From an uncultured Clostridia bacterium (lineage in GTDB: Bacteria; Bacillota; Clostridia; Oscillospirales; Oscillospiraceae): a DNA stretch of 12,997 nt. Positions 1-7,100 of this stretch are shown here, one piece after another. A model generated the notes under the pieces. It searched no databases. It saw only the letters and a list, made by a program, of their open reading frames with translations, and was not told the DNA's origin. Where the stretch lies: assembly GCA_947383645.1 (NCBI GenBank), contig CANDEH010000069.1, positions 1 through 12,997 of the forward strand, given 5' to 3'. Every line of letters begins with the position of its first letter. Positions within the stretch are counted from its first letter, which is position 1. The position numbers and the translations under genes were made by a program.

Positions 1-1533
1 GTCCACGTCCATAAAGGCGTTCTGCTGGAGGAAGTCCTCGCGGACCATCTTGGCGATCTCCAGGGTGAGCTGGTCGGCGGGGCTGAGGGCGTCCTTACCA
101 ACCAGCTGGACGATCTCGTTGAGGTTGGACTCCTCCTGGAGCAGGGCCATGGCCTTGTTCCGGTTCTCCATGAAGGCGGGACCCAGGTTCTCGTCGAACC
201 AGGGCTTCAGGTTGTCCAGATAGTTGGAGTAGGAGTTCAGCCAGTTGATGGCGGGGAAGTGGCGGCGGTAGGCCAGGGAGGAGTCCAGAGACCAGAACAC
301 CTTCACGATGCGCATGGTGCCCTGGCTGACGGGCTCGGAGAGGTCGCCGCCCGGAGGCGACACGGCGCCCACGGCGGTGAGACTGCCGGGGCGGTCCTCG
401 CTGCCCATGCACTGCACCACGCCGGCCCGCTCGTAGAACTGGGCCAGACGGGAGGCAAGGTACGCGGGGTAGCCCTCCTCGCCGGGCATCTCCTCCAAGC
501 GGCCGGACATCTCGCGCAACGCCTCGGCCCAGCGGGAGGTGGAGTCCGCGATGACGGCCACGGCGTAGCCCATGTCGCGGAAGTACTCGGCAATGGTGAT
601 ACCGGTGTACACGGAAGCCTCACGGGCGGCCACGGGCATATCGGAGGTGTTGGCGATCAGCACGGTACGCTTCATCAGCGTCTCGCCGGTGCGGGGGTCG
701 GTGAGCTCGGGGAACTCGCGGAGCACGTCGGTCATCTCGTTGCCGCGCTCGCCGCAGCCCACGTAGACCACGATGTCCACGTCGGACCACTTGGCCAGCT
801 GGTGCTGCACCACCGTCTTGCCGGAGCCGAAGGGGCCGGGGACGGCGGCGGTGCCGCCCTTGGCGATGGGGAACATGGTGTCGATAATCCGCTGGCCGGA
901 CTGGAGGGGGGTGGCGGGGTTGTACTTCTTCTTGTAGGGCCGGCCCACGCGGACAGGCCACTTCTGCACCATGGTGAGCTCCTTAGTTTCGCCCTTGTCG
1001 GTCTTGATCTTGGCGATGACCTCGTCCACGATGTAGTCGCCGGGGGCGATGGCCCACTCCACGGTGCCGCTGATGCCGTTGGGCACCATGATCTTGTGGA
1101 GCACCACGGCGGTCTCGGGCACGGTGCCCAGGATGTCGCCGGCCTCCACCTTGTCGCCCACCTTGGCCACGGGGGTGTAGGCCCACTTCTTCTCACGGGT
1201 CAGAGCGGGCACCTCCACGCCGCGGGCCAGGTTGGAACCGATCTTCTTGACGATCTCCTCCAGCGGGCGCTGGATGCCGTCGTAGATGTTCTCGATGATG
1301 CCGGGCCCCAGCTCCACGCTCAGGGGCATTCCGGTGGTCTCCACGGCGGCGCCGGGCCCCAGGCCGGAGGTCTCCTCATAGACCTGGATGGAGGCGCGGT
1401 CGCCGGTCATGGTCAAAATCTCACCGATCAGGCGCTGCTCGCCCACGCGGACCACGTCCTGCATATTGGCATCCGCCAGCCCGTCAGCCACCACCAGAGG
1501 CCCAGAAACTTTGATAATCTTTCCTTGACTCAT
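1..1533 (-). CDS. ntpA: V-type ATPase catalytic subunit A (3' truncated by window edge)
   Basis: This is the nucleotide-hydrolysing subunit of the A3B3 head of a V/A-type rotary ATPase, acting on the cytoplasmic side of the membrane. The visible 511 residues begin MSQGKIIKVSGPLVVADG, the usual N-terminal beta-barrel. They continue through the A-subunit-specific insert (about residues 115-185) to the Walker A motif GPFGSGKT at residues 233-240, followed by the conserved VAVIADSTSRWAEALRE and SLAYRRHFPAINW stretches. The family is usually about 580-595 residues, so roughly 70-80 C-terminal residues lie outside the window. The ATG at 1531-1533 is preceded by GAGGTGAAGGA, a good ribosome-binding site. 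It follows ntpG after an unusually long 378-bp hairpin-rich gap; ntpB and ntpD are expected next. No frameshift is visible. The identification is secure; whether the complex hydrolyses or makes ATP in the cell is not shown. Confidence 0.97.
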   Translation of the reverse strand, partial: MSQGKIIKVSGPLVVADGLADANMQDVVRVGEQRLIGEILTMTGDRASIQVYEETSGLGPGAAVETTGMPLSVELGPGIIENIYDGIQRPLEEIVKKIGSNLARGVEVPALTREKKWAYTPVAKVGDKVEAGDILGTVPETAVVLHKIMVPNGISGTVEWAIAPGDYIVDEVIAKIKTDKGETKELTMVQKWPVRVGRPYKKKYNPATPLQSGQRIIDTMFPIAKGGTAAVPGPFGSGKTVVQHQLAKWSDVDIVVYVGCGERGNEMTDVLREFPELTDPRTGETLMKRTVLIANTSDMPVAAREASVYTGITIAEYFRDMGYAVAVIADSTSRWAEALREMSGRLEEMPGEEGYPAYLASRLAQFYERAGVVQCMGSEDRPGSLTAVGAVSPPGGDLSEPVSQGTMRIVKVFWSLDSSLAYRRHFPAINWLNSYSNYLDNLKPWFDENLGPAFMENRNKAMALLQEESNLNEIVQLVGKDALSPADQLTLEIAKMVREDFLQQNAFMDVD

Positions 1534-1911
1534 TCCTTCACCTCGTAAAGGCCGCCTTACTTTCCCGCCGGCTATGCCGCCGGAAAAGTTCTCGCTTGCG
1601 CTCGCCGCGCAAAGCGCGGGGCGGCCGATCTCATTCGAGGCGGGGCTCCGCCCCCCTCGAGCTCCCCCTAACGGGGGACAGGATTAAAAAAACGCCGTAC
1701 TCCCGCCCCCTCGGGAGCGGGGTATCCAAGGGGGGCGCAGCCCCCGTGGTTTGTTCGCCCCAAGGCGAACAAATAAATTGAAATCATTTTTCCGGAAACC
1801 GCGCTTTTCGGAAAAATACTCCGACCCGCGCGCCCTGGGCGCGCACACCAGTGCGCACACTGGTGAGGGGGAATCCAAAGGGGGGACGAAGTCCCCTCTT
1901 TGATATAGGCG
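1534..1911. repeat. Array of about a dozen short palindromic hairpins in the ntpG-ntpA gap
   Basis: This 378-bp stretch inside the ATPase operon has no credible gene. It is almost continuously made of short inverted repeats with 3-6 nt loops. The clearest are GGGGGC/GCCCCC with loop GCA (1731-1745), a 10-bp stem with loop CCAA (1750-1773), the 42-bp shared module (1779-1820), GCGCGCCC/GGGCGCGC (1828-1844), ACCAGTG/CACTGGT with loop CGCA (1847-1864), GGGGAC/GTCCCC (1882-1896) and GATATAGGC/GCCTATATC with loop GTTA (1902-1923). The last one includes the ntpG stop codon. Weaker ones lie at about 1572-1680. Stem sequences differ while loops recur. It could be mRNA-stabilising or processing structure, or a nest of dispersed repeats; the function is unknown. 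Confidence 0.75.
1779..1820 (-). repeat. Shared hairpin module, copy A
   Basis: This 42-bp stretch matches 4070-4112 almost base for base. Its arms TTTTTCCGGAAA and TTTTCGGAAAAA pair with one mismatch around a CCGCGC loop. Compared with the other copy it lacks one C in the left arm and one G in the right arm, so pairing is preserved in both copies. Both copies sit between genes of the same ATPase operon, each next to a GC-rich perfect hairpin. Confidence 0.8.
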
Positions 1912-2220
1912 TTAGCCTATATCAGCTCCGACGGCTCGTTCCACGGCGCTCTGGAGGGCGGCGGCGCCCAGGCCGAGGCTGCCGGTCTTGCCGGGGATCA
2001 GGATCACGGCGGGGGTCACGGAGTCCTTGTACTTGCTGATCTCCGCCTGGAGGTCCTTCGCCAGCTGCTCGGTGATATAGATGATGGCGTAGTCCTCCTT
2101 GGCCAGGCGGTGGAGCTCATGGCGGGCGGTGTCCGTGTCCTCCACGAACACCGTGTCCAGGCCCAGGGCCTTGAAGCCCAGGACGCTGTCCCGGTCGCCC
2201 AGTACGGCAATCTTATACAT
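1912..2220 (-). CDS. ntpG: V-type ATPase subunit G (equivalent to archaeal/eukaryotic subunit F)
   Basis: This small central-stalk protein of 102 residues begins MYKIAVLGDRDSVLGFKALG. That is the typical opening of the V/A-ATPase F subunit (NtpG in E. hirae naming), which has a small Rossmann-like fold and binds the rotor shaft near subunit D. The length fits the family (about 100-105 residues). I chose the ATG at 2218-2220, which overlaps the end of ntpC by 8 bp; a GTG nine bases upstream is possible but would add residues not typical of the family. No strong ribosome-binding site precedes it, so translation is probably coupled to ntpC. The stop codon lies in the loop of a perfect 9-bp hairpin (1902-1923), so the last codons (D-I-G) are part of that structure. 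Identification is firm; the exact start is slightly uncertain. Confidence 0.93.
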   Translation of the reverse strand: MYKIAVLGDRDSVLGFKALGLDTVFVEDTDTARHELHRLAKEDYAIIYITEQLAKDLQAEISKYKDSVTPAVILIPGKTGSLGLGAAALQSAVERAVGADIG

Positions 2221-3211
2221 AGCTCTCACGCAGCCTTTCCCGGATGGTCTCGCCGTCGATGCCCGCCATGCGGCTGGACATGATGATGCGCACCGCCGTA
2301 AACTCGATCTCCTTGGCCACCAGATAGCCGATGGCCACCTCCACGCCGAAGGGCACCCGCTTGGCCGAGGCGGCGAAGGTCGTCACCGCGTCGTCGCAGG
2401 CCTTCTCAAAGGCCGTGAGGCTGCCGCCGGCGATGGCGGCGGTGCCCAGCTCCGCGGCGGCCTTCAGCTCCCCGGTGCGGTAGGGCTCCTCTAAGTTCCC
2501 GCTCAATGCCGCGGCCATCACCCGGTCGGTGGGGATGGCGCCGCCCTCGAAGAGGACCTTCTTGAGGAAGTCCCCGCCCTTCTTCATCCGCAGGGTGCGG
2601 ACGGTGGAGCGGAGGTTGGCCGCGTCGATGGTGGCCTGGACGTAGCGGACCAGGAAGCCGCTGCCGGTGTCCTCCGCGCAGCGGAGCATCTCGGCGTAGT
2701 AGGCCCGGTCCAGGATGAAGTCGCTGCGCTGGGGGTCGCCGGTGGCGCTGAGCACCTCCGCCGCCTCCCGCACCGCCTCGCCCATCTCGCCGGGGAGGAC
2801 GGCGTAGTCCCCCTCCTCCATGGCCTCCCGGAGCTTCCCGGCCTCCATGCGGCCCGCGTCTACCAGGAGGCGCTTCGCGTCCAGGCCCATGGCCCGGGCT
2901 TTCAGCACGGCCTTGGCGTTGTGGTAGTCGTACTTCACCTTGAACACGTCCACCACGGACCGGTCCGGGGTGAAGCGGTAGAGCTCCTCAAAGACCTTCT
3001 CCCGCTCCACGCGCAGCGCCTCGTTGAGTTCTGAGTCGCTGCTGGGGGAGAAGTCGCTGTAGCCGATCTCCGAGAGGACCTTGGCCGCGTCGGCGGCGGT
3101 GGGCGCGTCGATCATGCGCTCCATCCGGGCGGAGGTGAGCAGGTTTCGCTCCAGCGCCCGCAGGCGGGTGGAGAGAAACAGGTAATCGGTATCCTTAATC
3201 TTCTTTCCCAA
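2213..3211 (-). CDS. ntpC: V-type ATPase subunit C (d/AC39-type rotor socket)
   Basis: This 332-residue protein belongs to the V-ATPase C/d (AC39) family, the helical funnel that connects the central shaft to the membrane c-ring. Recognisable stretches are the N-terminal DTDYLFLSTRLRALERNLL, the central FKVKYDYHNAKAVLKARAMG typical of the family, and a C-terminal helix pair ending near the repeated-type segment VAIGYLVAKEIEFTAVRIIM. Length matches the usual 330 or so. The start codon is TTG (3209-3211) with an excellent AAGGAGG seven bases upstream. A nearby upstream ATG overlaps that site but is in another frame. The gene follows ntpE by 50 bp and overlaps ntpG by 8 bp. It is inferred to be translated as one unit with ntpG. 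No oddities in the coding sequence were seen. Confidence 0.94.
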   Translation of the reverse strand: MGKKIKDTDYLFLSTRLRALERNLLTSARMERMIDAPTAADAAKVLSEIGYSDFSPSSDSELNEALRVEREKVFEELYRFTPDRSVVDVFKVKYDYHNAKAVLKARAMGLDAKRLLVDAGRMEAGKLREAMEEGDYAVLPGEMGEAVREAAEVLSATGDPQRSDFILDRAYYAEMLRCAEDTGSGFLVRYVQATIDAANLRSTVRTLRMKKGGDFLKKVLFEGGAIPTDRVMAAALSGNLEEPYRTGELKAAAELGTAAIAGGSLTAFEKACDDAVTTFAASAKRVPFGVEVAIGYLVAKEIEFTAVRIIMSSRMAGIDGETIRERLRESYV

Positions 3212-3261
3212 AAGCTATCCTCCTTCATTCAGGCGTAAATTTATCCTTCATAGGACAGCCT

Positions 3262-3948
3262 TCAGTCAAACAGGGTCTTGGCCACCTCGGCGGCCATGGT
3301 CTCGCGCAGCATACGCAGCTGGGTCTCGAAGGCGCAGTTGATCTCCACCTTGCCGTCCTTCAGCGTCAGCCCGCCGTCCATCTCCCGGGTCTCCTGGGAG
3401 AGGGTAAGCATGGCGGTGCCCTGGAGCAGGGCGCTGGCGCCGGTGACCACCTTGGTGAGGATGCCGCCGGCCTTGCTGTCCTTCAGCTCGGAGGGCATCT
3501 CCGGGGCCACGGCCTTGGCCAGAAGGGCGTTGGCCCGGGCCACCACCTTGGCGCCCACGGCCTCCCGGTCCTTCCTGCTCATGATGACCTCCTCCCGGCC
3601 GGTCTTGGCCGAGCGGACGGCCAGTTTGGCCAGCAGCTCCACGTACTCCGCCTCCGGAAGGGAGCAGAGCTTCTTCTGGGCGGCGGCAAAGGCGCTCTCG
3701 ATGCTCTCCTGCTTGGCGGCGAGGGTCAGCTTCTTCGCCTCCATCTCCGCCGCGCCCTCCAGGCGCTCCAGCCGCTCCACGGCGGCCTTCTTGCAGCTCT
3801 CCGCGGCCTCGGCGGCCTCGGCCTTGGCCTGAGCCTCGTACTCGCCGCGGATGGCCTTGGCCTTCTCCTCCGCCTCCCTCAGAATCCCGGCGATCTCATC
3901 GCCGGCATCCTTCTCGATGCGCGCGGTAATTTTCTCAATTCCATTCAT
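3262..3948 (-). CDS. ntpE: V-type ATPase subunit E (peripheral stalk)
   Basis: This 228-residue protein is the E subunit of the peripheral stalk, which pairs with the small coiled-coil subunit (ntpF here) to hold the head still against the rotor. The N-terminal half (about residues 1-100) is a charged, alanine-rich coiled coil beginning MNGIEKITARIEKDAGDEI. The C-terminal half is globular and contains MDGGLTLKDGKVEINCAFET, typical of the family. The reading frame is open further upstream to 4056, but those codons lie within the hairpin repeats. The ATG at 3946-3948 gives the family-like N-terminus and has GGAAAGGCGGT about 10 bases upstream. Four genes into the operon, it is separated from ntpK by a 246-bp repeat-rich gap with a terminator-like hairpin, so its transcription may be lower than that of ntpF-I-K. 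Confidence 0.93.
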   Translation of the reverse strand: MNGIEKITARIEKDAGDEIAGILREAEEKAKAIRGEYEAQAKAEAAEAAESCKKAAVERLERLEGAAEMEAKKLTLAAKQESIESAFAAAQKKLCSLPEAEYVELLAKLAVRSAKTGREEVIMSRKDREAVGAKVVARANALLAKAVAPEMPSELKDSKAGGILTKVVTGASALLQGTAMLTLSQETREMDGGLTLKDGKVEINCAFETQLRMLRETMAAEVAKTLFD

Positions 3949-4069
3949 GCCGGTAGTTACCGCCTTTCCGTCAATCGTTGATGTGTAGTCCAAATGGGGT
4001 CCCATTCGCGGCCTCAGCCGCGAATAAAGCACTTCGCAGGAGTTTGCGGCGCGCACGCCGCAAAAAATC

Positions 4070-4112
4070 TGAAATCATTTTTCCCGGAAACCGCGTTTTC
4101 GGGAAAAATACT
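4070..4112 (-). repeat. Shared hairpin module, copy B
   Basis: This is the second copy of the module at 1779-1820. Arms TTTTTCCCGGAAA and TTTTCGGGAAAAA form a 13-position stem with one mismatch and a CCGCG loop. The extra C in the left arm is matched by an extra G in the right arm relative to copy A, which points to selection or to a mechanism that keeps the stem paired. Confidence 0.8.
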
Positions 4113-4170
4113 TCTCAGCCGACAAGCGTGCGAGCGTCAGCGAGTGCGACGCAGGCGGCTGGAACCCCTC

Positions 4171-4192
4171 AAAAAAATGCTCGCATTTTTTT
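4171..4192 (-). terminator. Terminator-like hairpin just after ntpK
   Basis: AAAAAAATGC and GCATTTTTTT form a perfect 10-bp inverted repeat with a 2-nt centre, beginning 2 bp after the ntpK stop codon on the minus strand. The transcript would end in a run of seven U residues. The GC core is short (ATGC), so it may be a leaky terminator or a processing/3'-end stabilising site rather than a complete stop, since five or more downstream operon genes follow. Confidence 0.6.
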
Positions 4193-4194
4193 GA

Positions 4195-4683
4195 TTATAA
4201 AGCATTCATCAACAGCATGATGGAGGCCAGCAGGGACAGGATGGCGTAGAACTCCACGATACCGCAGAGGATGATGCCCTTGGACCAGTCGTCGGGCTTC
4301 TTGGCCACCACGTTGATGGCGCTGGCGGCCACGCGGCCCTGATAGATGGCGGACAGCCAGCCGCCCAGAGCCATGGGCAGGCAGGAGCAGAAGATGGTCA
4401 TGCCCTGCTGGACAGTCAGAGGTACGATGCCGCCGGAGAAGGCGCCCATGGTGAACAGGGTGAAGAACCACACCACCAGGCCGTACAGGCCCTGGGTGCC
4501 GGGGAGCACCTGAAGCACCATGCACTTGGAGAAGTGCTCGGGGGCTTCGGAGAGAAGACCGGTGGCCGCCTCACCCACGCAGCCGGTGCCGCGGGCGGAG
4601 CCCACGCAGCACAGGCCCACAGCCAGAGCCGCGCCAAGGAATGCCAGGCCGGTGCCGCTGAAGAAATCAAAAAATACGTTCAT
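4195..4683 (-). CDS. ntpK: V-type ATPase c subunit (proteolipid, Na+-type double hairpin)
   Basis: This 162-residue, four-helix proteolipid forms the membrane rotor ring. Two hairpins are visible: helices at about residues 10-30, 54-80, 94-120 and 134-160. The ion-carrying carboxylate is Glu144 in GIVEFYAILSLL. L60, T63, Q64 and Y67 (in VLPGTQGLYG) and Q115 (in YQGRVAAS) match the Na+ ligands L61, T64, Q65, Y68, Q110 and E139 reported for E. hirae NtpK. Sodium is therefore the predicted ion; this is inference from ligands, not proof. The first hairpin has lost its carboxylate, as in other duplicated c subunits. Seven cysteines, most in or near helices, are notable. The ATG follows the ntpI stop by one base, with AGGAGGA nine bases upstream. 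A terminator-like hairpin follows the stop. Confidence 0.96.
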   Translation of the reverse strand: MNVFFDFFSGTGLAFLGAALAVGLCCVGSARGTGCVGEAATGLLSEAPEHFSKCMVLQVLPGTQGLYGLVVWFFTLFTMGAFSGGIVPLTVQQGMTIFCSCLPMALGGWLSAIYQGRVAASAINVVAKKPDDWSKGIILCGIVEFYAILSLLASIMLLMNAL

Positions 4684-4684
4684 G

Positions 4685-6637
4685 TTACTGTTCCTCCTCG
4701 ATAATATCTACATATTTTGTTTGGATTGCCAGGGGACGGAAGGACCGGTGTCCCTCCTTATAGAACCGGTTGAAGAACTCCAGGCACTGCAGACGCAGGT
4801 CGTGGACGTAGCAGCCCAGGAGGTTCAACGCCAGGTTCAGCGCGTTGCCGATCATGGAGATAATCACAAAACCAAACACGTTGCCGGTGACGCTGCCCAG
4901 GGTGTTGAACACCTGGGCCACCACGCTGCCGGCCAGCATCAGCGCCATCAGGCGGGCGTAGGACAGGGTGTCGCTGAAGTAGCCGCTGACGCCGTTGTAC
5001 ACCTTGCCGATGAGGCTTGTGACCTTGCCGAAGCCCTTGGCCTCCCGGGTGCCGCCGATGGCCAGCATCAATATGCCGATCACCAGCACCACCGGCACCC
5101 CGGCGATGCTGCCGATGCCGAGACCTGCCAGCACGCCGCCGGCGATAATCACCCACCAGGTGATCTCGTCAAAGAGGGCGTCGATAAAGTCGCCGTGCTT
5201 GATCTTGTAGACCACGTTGATGGTCATGCCGGTGAAGATCTGGATGAGGCCCAGCACCAGCGAGCCGATCAGAATGGCCAGGGTGTCGTTCAGCGGGGTG
5301 AACAGGGCCGGCAGCTCCAGGGTGCTCTGGGGGTTGATGATCTTGGCGATCTGGGGGATGAAGTCCCCGAAGAAGCCGCCGGTGAGGGCGCCGAAGATCA
5401 GGGTGCTGACGCCGCAGATGGTGAGCAGTCCGGCAAAGTTGCGCATGGTGCCCTTGGCGTGCATCTTCTGGAACATGAACCAGGCCATCGCCAGCATGAT
5501 GAGGCCGTAGCCCATGTCCGCCATCATCAGGCCGAAGAAGGTGACGAAGAAGGGGGCCATGTAGGGGTTGGGGTCGATGCCGTCGTACACCGGCGGCACG
5601 TACATGTCCAGCACCGCGTTCATGGGCTGGACGATCTTGCTGTTCTTGAGCTTCACAGGGACCTCGCCGTACTCCTCCGGAGCCGGGTCGGTGAGCTCAT
5701 AGGCGCAGTCAAATTTGGCCAGGATGGCCTTTAAGTTCTCCTCCTCCGGAGCGGGGACCCACCCGTCTAAGTAGAGGATGTTCCCGGCGGTGAGCAGGTT
5801 CTCCTTGGCGCTCTCCTTGGCGATCACCTGCTCCACCCGGTCCAGGGCGATTTGCAGCTCCTTCTTCCGGGGGCCCAGCTCCTTGAGTTTATTAAGCTCG
5901 CTCTCCCGCTCCTTAACGGCGGCGGCCTTCTCGTCGCCTAAGCGGTGGAGGTTCTCCGACACCGTGCCGGTGAGCTCCTTGAGCTGGGCGAAGGCGAAGC
6001 CGTAGCTCCGCAGCACCTCCAGCGTCTGCCCCTCGCTGTCCCTGTGGCAGAGCACCTCCAGGTACTGCTGCTCCTTGTCGGCGGAGAGGCGGGTGACCTC
6101 CGCCGCCGCGCCGGACTCGGCCAGCGCACCGGCCAGGGCGTGGAAATCGGCGGTGTTGGGGATAGCCCCCAAAAGCAGGTTCACCGTCTTGGTGCCCCGG
6201 GTCTCCAGGGGCAGCTCAAAGCTCTGCCAGGGCTGGAGGGACAGCTCCTCGGCGGCGATCCGGGTCTCCCGGGCGCTGCACGCGCCCATGGCCTTGGCGT
6301 GGTCGTTGACGGCTTTCGCCAGGGCCGCCGCCTCCTCCAGCGCCGCGTCCCGCAGGAGCTCCCCGGCGGCCAGACGGTCCCGGGGGGCGGTGAGGCCGCC
6401 GCCCTTCTGGGGGGCGTAGCGGTTGAGGGTCTCGATGGCCAGCTTCAGCTCGCTCTGCCGTCCCTTGGCCTCCGCCAGGGCGGAGGGACTGCGCCGCAGC
6501 AGGGCGGCCTGCTCCTCCTCGCCCAGGATGGGCTCGTTGACCTCCACACAGCCCCCATGAAGCAGACCCGACAGCAGCGCCTCCTTGTCGTTTTCCAGGG
6601 CGATGAGCCGGACCCGTTTCATCTTGACAATGGACAT
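4685..6637 (-). CDS. ntpI: V-type ATPase a subunit (membrane stator, NtpI)
   Basis: This 650-residue protein is the membrane stator subunit that forms the ion half-channels against the c-ring. The N-terminal half (about residues 1-335) is a cytosolic, coiled-coil-rich arm beginning MSIVKMKRVRLIALENDKEA. The C-terminal half (from about 345, PYMAPFFVTFFGLMMADMGYG) has about seven or eight membrane helices. The essential arginine of the family is Arg562 in DTLSYARLMALMLAG, the expected place for the residue that faces the c-ring glutamate. The C-terminus ends DIIEEEQ. Length is normal for the family (about 640-660). Its ATG overlaps the ntpF stop by one base (TAATG), implying translational coupling, and ntpK starts one base after its stop. 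No defect was seen. Strong homology makes the identification secure. Confidence 0.97.
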   Translation of the reverse strand: MSIVKMKRVRLIALENDKEALLSGLLHGGCVEVNEPILGEEEQAALLRRSPSALAEAKGRQSELKLAIETLNRYAPQKGGGLTAPRDRLAAGELLRDAALEEAAALAKAVNDHAKAMGACSARETRIAAEELSLQPWQSFELPLETRGTKTVNLLLGAIPNTADFHALAGALAESGAAAEVTRLSADKEQQYLEVLCHRDSEGQTLEVLRSYGFAFAQLKELTGTVSENLHRLGDEKAAAVKERESELNKLKELGPRKKELQIALDRVEQVIAKESAKENLLTAGNILYLDGWVPAPEEENLKAILAKFDCAYELTDPAPEEYGEVPVKLKNSKIVQPMNAVLDMYVPPVYDGIDPNPYMAPFFVTFFGLMMADMGYGLIMLAMAWFMFQKMHAKGTMRNFAGLLTICGVSTLIFGALTGGFFGDFIPQIAKIINPQSTLELPALFTPLNDTLAILIGSLVLGLIQIFTGMTINVVYKIKHGDFIDALFDEITWWVIIAGGVLAGLGIGSIAGVPVVLVIGILMLAIGGTREAKGFGKVTSLIGKVYNGVSGYFSDTLSYARLMALMLAGSVVAQVFNTLGSVTGNVFGFVIISMIGNALNLALNLLGCYVHDLRLQCLEFFNRFYKEGHRSFRPLAIQTKYVDIIEEEQ

Positions 6638-6951
6638 TAACTCTCTACCACCCTTCCTACGATCATTTGGACCGCCTGGGCCAGCTTTGCCTCGGCGCCG
6701 GCCTTCAGCGCCGCGCAGTCCTTCTCCGCGGCGGCCAAAATCTCCGCGCGCCGCGTCTCGGCCCGCTCCTCCGAGGCTCGCATGACCTCCGCCGTCTTTT
6801 TGGCGGAGTCCTCCCGGCCCTTTTTGAGGAGCTCCCGGCCCTCCCGCTCGGCGTCAGCGATCAGCCGCTGGGCCTTGGCCCGGGCCTCGGAGCGCTGCTG
6901 GTCCATGGTCTCCTCCACGCTCTGAATTTCGCGAATGGCTTTTAGTGACAT
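6637..6951 (-). CDS. ntpF: V-type ATPase small peripheral-stalk subunit (G/H family, NtpF)
   Basis: This 104-residue, highly charged alanine/glutamate/arginine-rich protein is predicted to be one long coiled coil, with a short C-terminal segment AVQMIVGRVVES. It is the first gene of the operon, matching the position and size of NtpF in E. hirae (subunit G or AhaH elsewhere), which pairs with subunit E in the peripheral stalk. The ATG at 6949-6951 follows GGGCGGTG at 5-bp spacing; a TTG upstream at 6975 is in frame but has no ribosome-binding site. The stop codon overlaps the ntpI start by one base. Coiled-coil composition alone is weak evidence, so the call rests largely on its position in the operon, which is very consistent. 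Confidence 0.88.
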   Translation of the reverse strand: MSLKAIREIQSVEETMDQQRSEARAKAQRLIADAEREGRELLKKGREDSAKKTAEVMRASEERAETRRAEILAAAEKDCAALKAGAEAKLAQAVQMIVGRVVES

Positions 6952-7069
6952 TGTTTCACCGCCCTTTGCTCTCAATCTTCATTGTACAAACCCGCCCCGA
7001 ATACGCTCTGTAGTTGGAGCACAGTCCGACTACTCAAATATACCACAACTTGTCAAAAGGAACAAGGCC

Positions 7070-7075
7070 ATTATA
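7070..7075 (-). promoter_or_regulatory. Candidate -10 box (TATAAT) of the ATPase operon
   Basis: A perfect TATAAT lies about 120 bp ahead of the ntpF start on the minus strand, within A/T-rich sequence. No good -35 box stands 17 bp upstream; the best is a weak TTAGAA at 18 bp. A TTGACA sits at 7051-7056 but has no matching -10 at proper spacing. This is the most likely main promoter, but it is unproven. Confidence 0.4.
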
Positions 7076-7100
7076 CTAAAAAATTAACATTTTTTCTAAG

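Larger units (their letters stand above)
3949..4194. repeat. Hairpin-rich ntpK-ntpE intergenic repeat cluster
   Basis: This gap of 246 bp between the c-subunit gene and ntpE holds no gene. It contains perfect hairpins ATTCGCGGC/GCCGCGAAT with loop CTCA (4004-4025) and TTTGCGGCG/CGCCGCAAA with loop CGCA (4043-4064). These are followed by the shared 43-bp module (4070-4112), a direct-repeat-like GCGAG/GAGTGCGACG stretch bounded by AGCCG and CGGCT (about 4117-4160), and a terminator-like hairpin (4171-4192). The style is the same as the ntpG-ntpA gap. The function is unknown; effects on mRNA stability or termination are plausible. Confidence 0.75.

Noticed and set aside
259..1548. 429-codon plus-strand frame opposite ntpA
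   Set aside because: It is the antisense of the ntpA coding sequence, with His/Gly/Leu-rich composition and no domain. ntpA shows intact Walker A and family motifs.
1684..1878. 64-codon minus-strand frame in the ntpG-ntpA gap
   Set aside because: It consists of translated hairpin repeats (for example the FSEKRGFRKNDF stretch comes from the shared module) and has no clear ribosome-binding site. It is likely a spurious frame of repeat DNA.
3949..4056. N-terminal extension of ntpE to 4056
   Set aside because: The frame is open, but the extra 36 codons are made of repeat sequence, and the ATG at 3948 gives the family-like N-terminus with a ribosome-binding site.
4520..5734. 404-codon plus-strand frame opposite ntpK/ntpI
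   Set aside because: It spans two real genes in antisense and is low-complexity His/Gln/Asp-rich, as expected of the reverse of membrane-protein codons.
7051..7056. TTGACA on the minus strand as -35 box of the ATPase operon
   Set aside because: At 17 bp spacing the -10 position reads GTAGTC, and the nearest TATATT is only 8 bp away, so the pair does not form a promoter.
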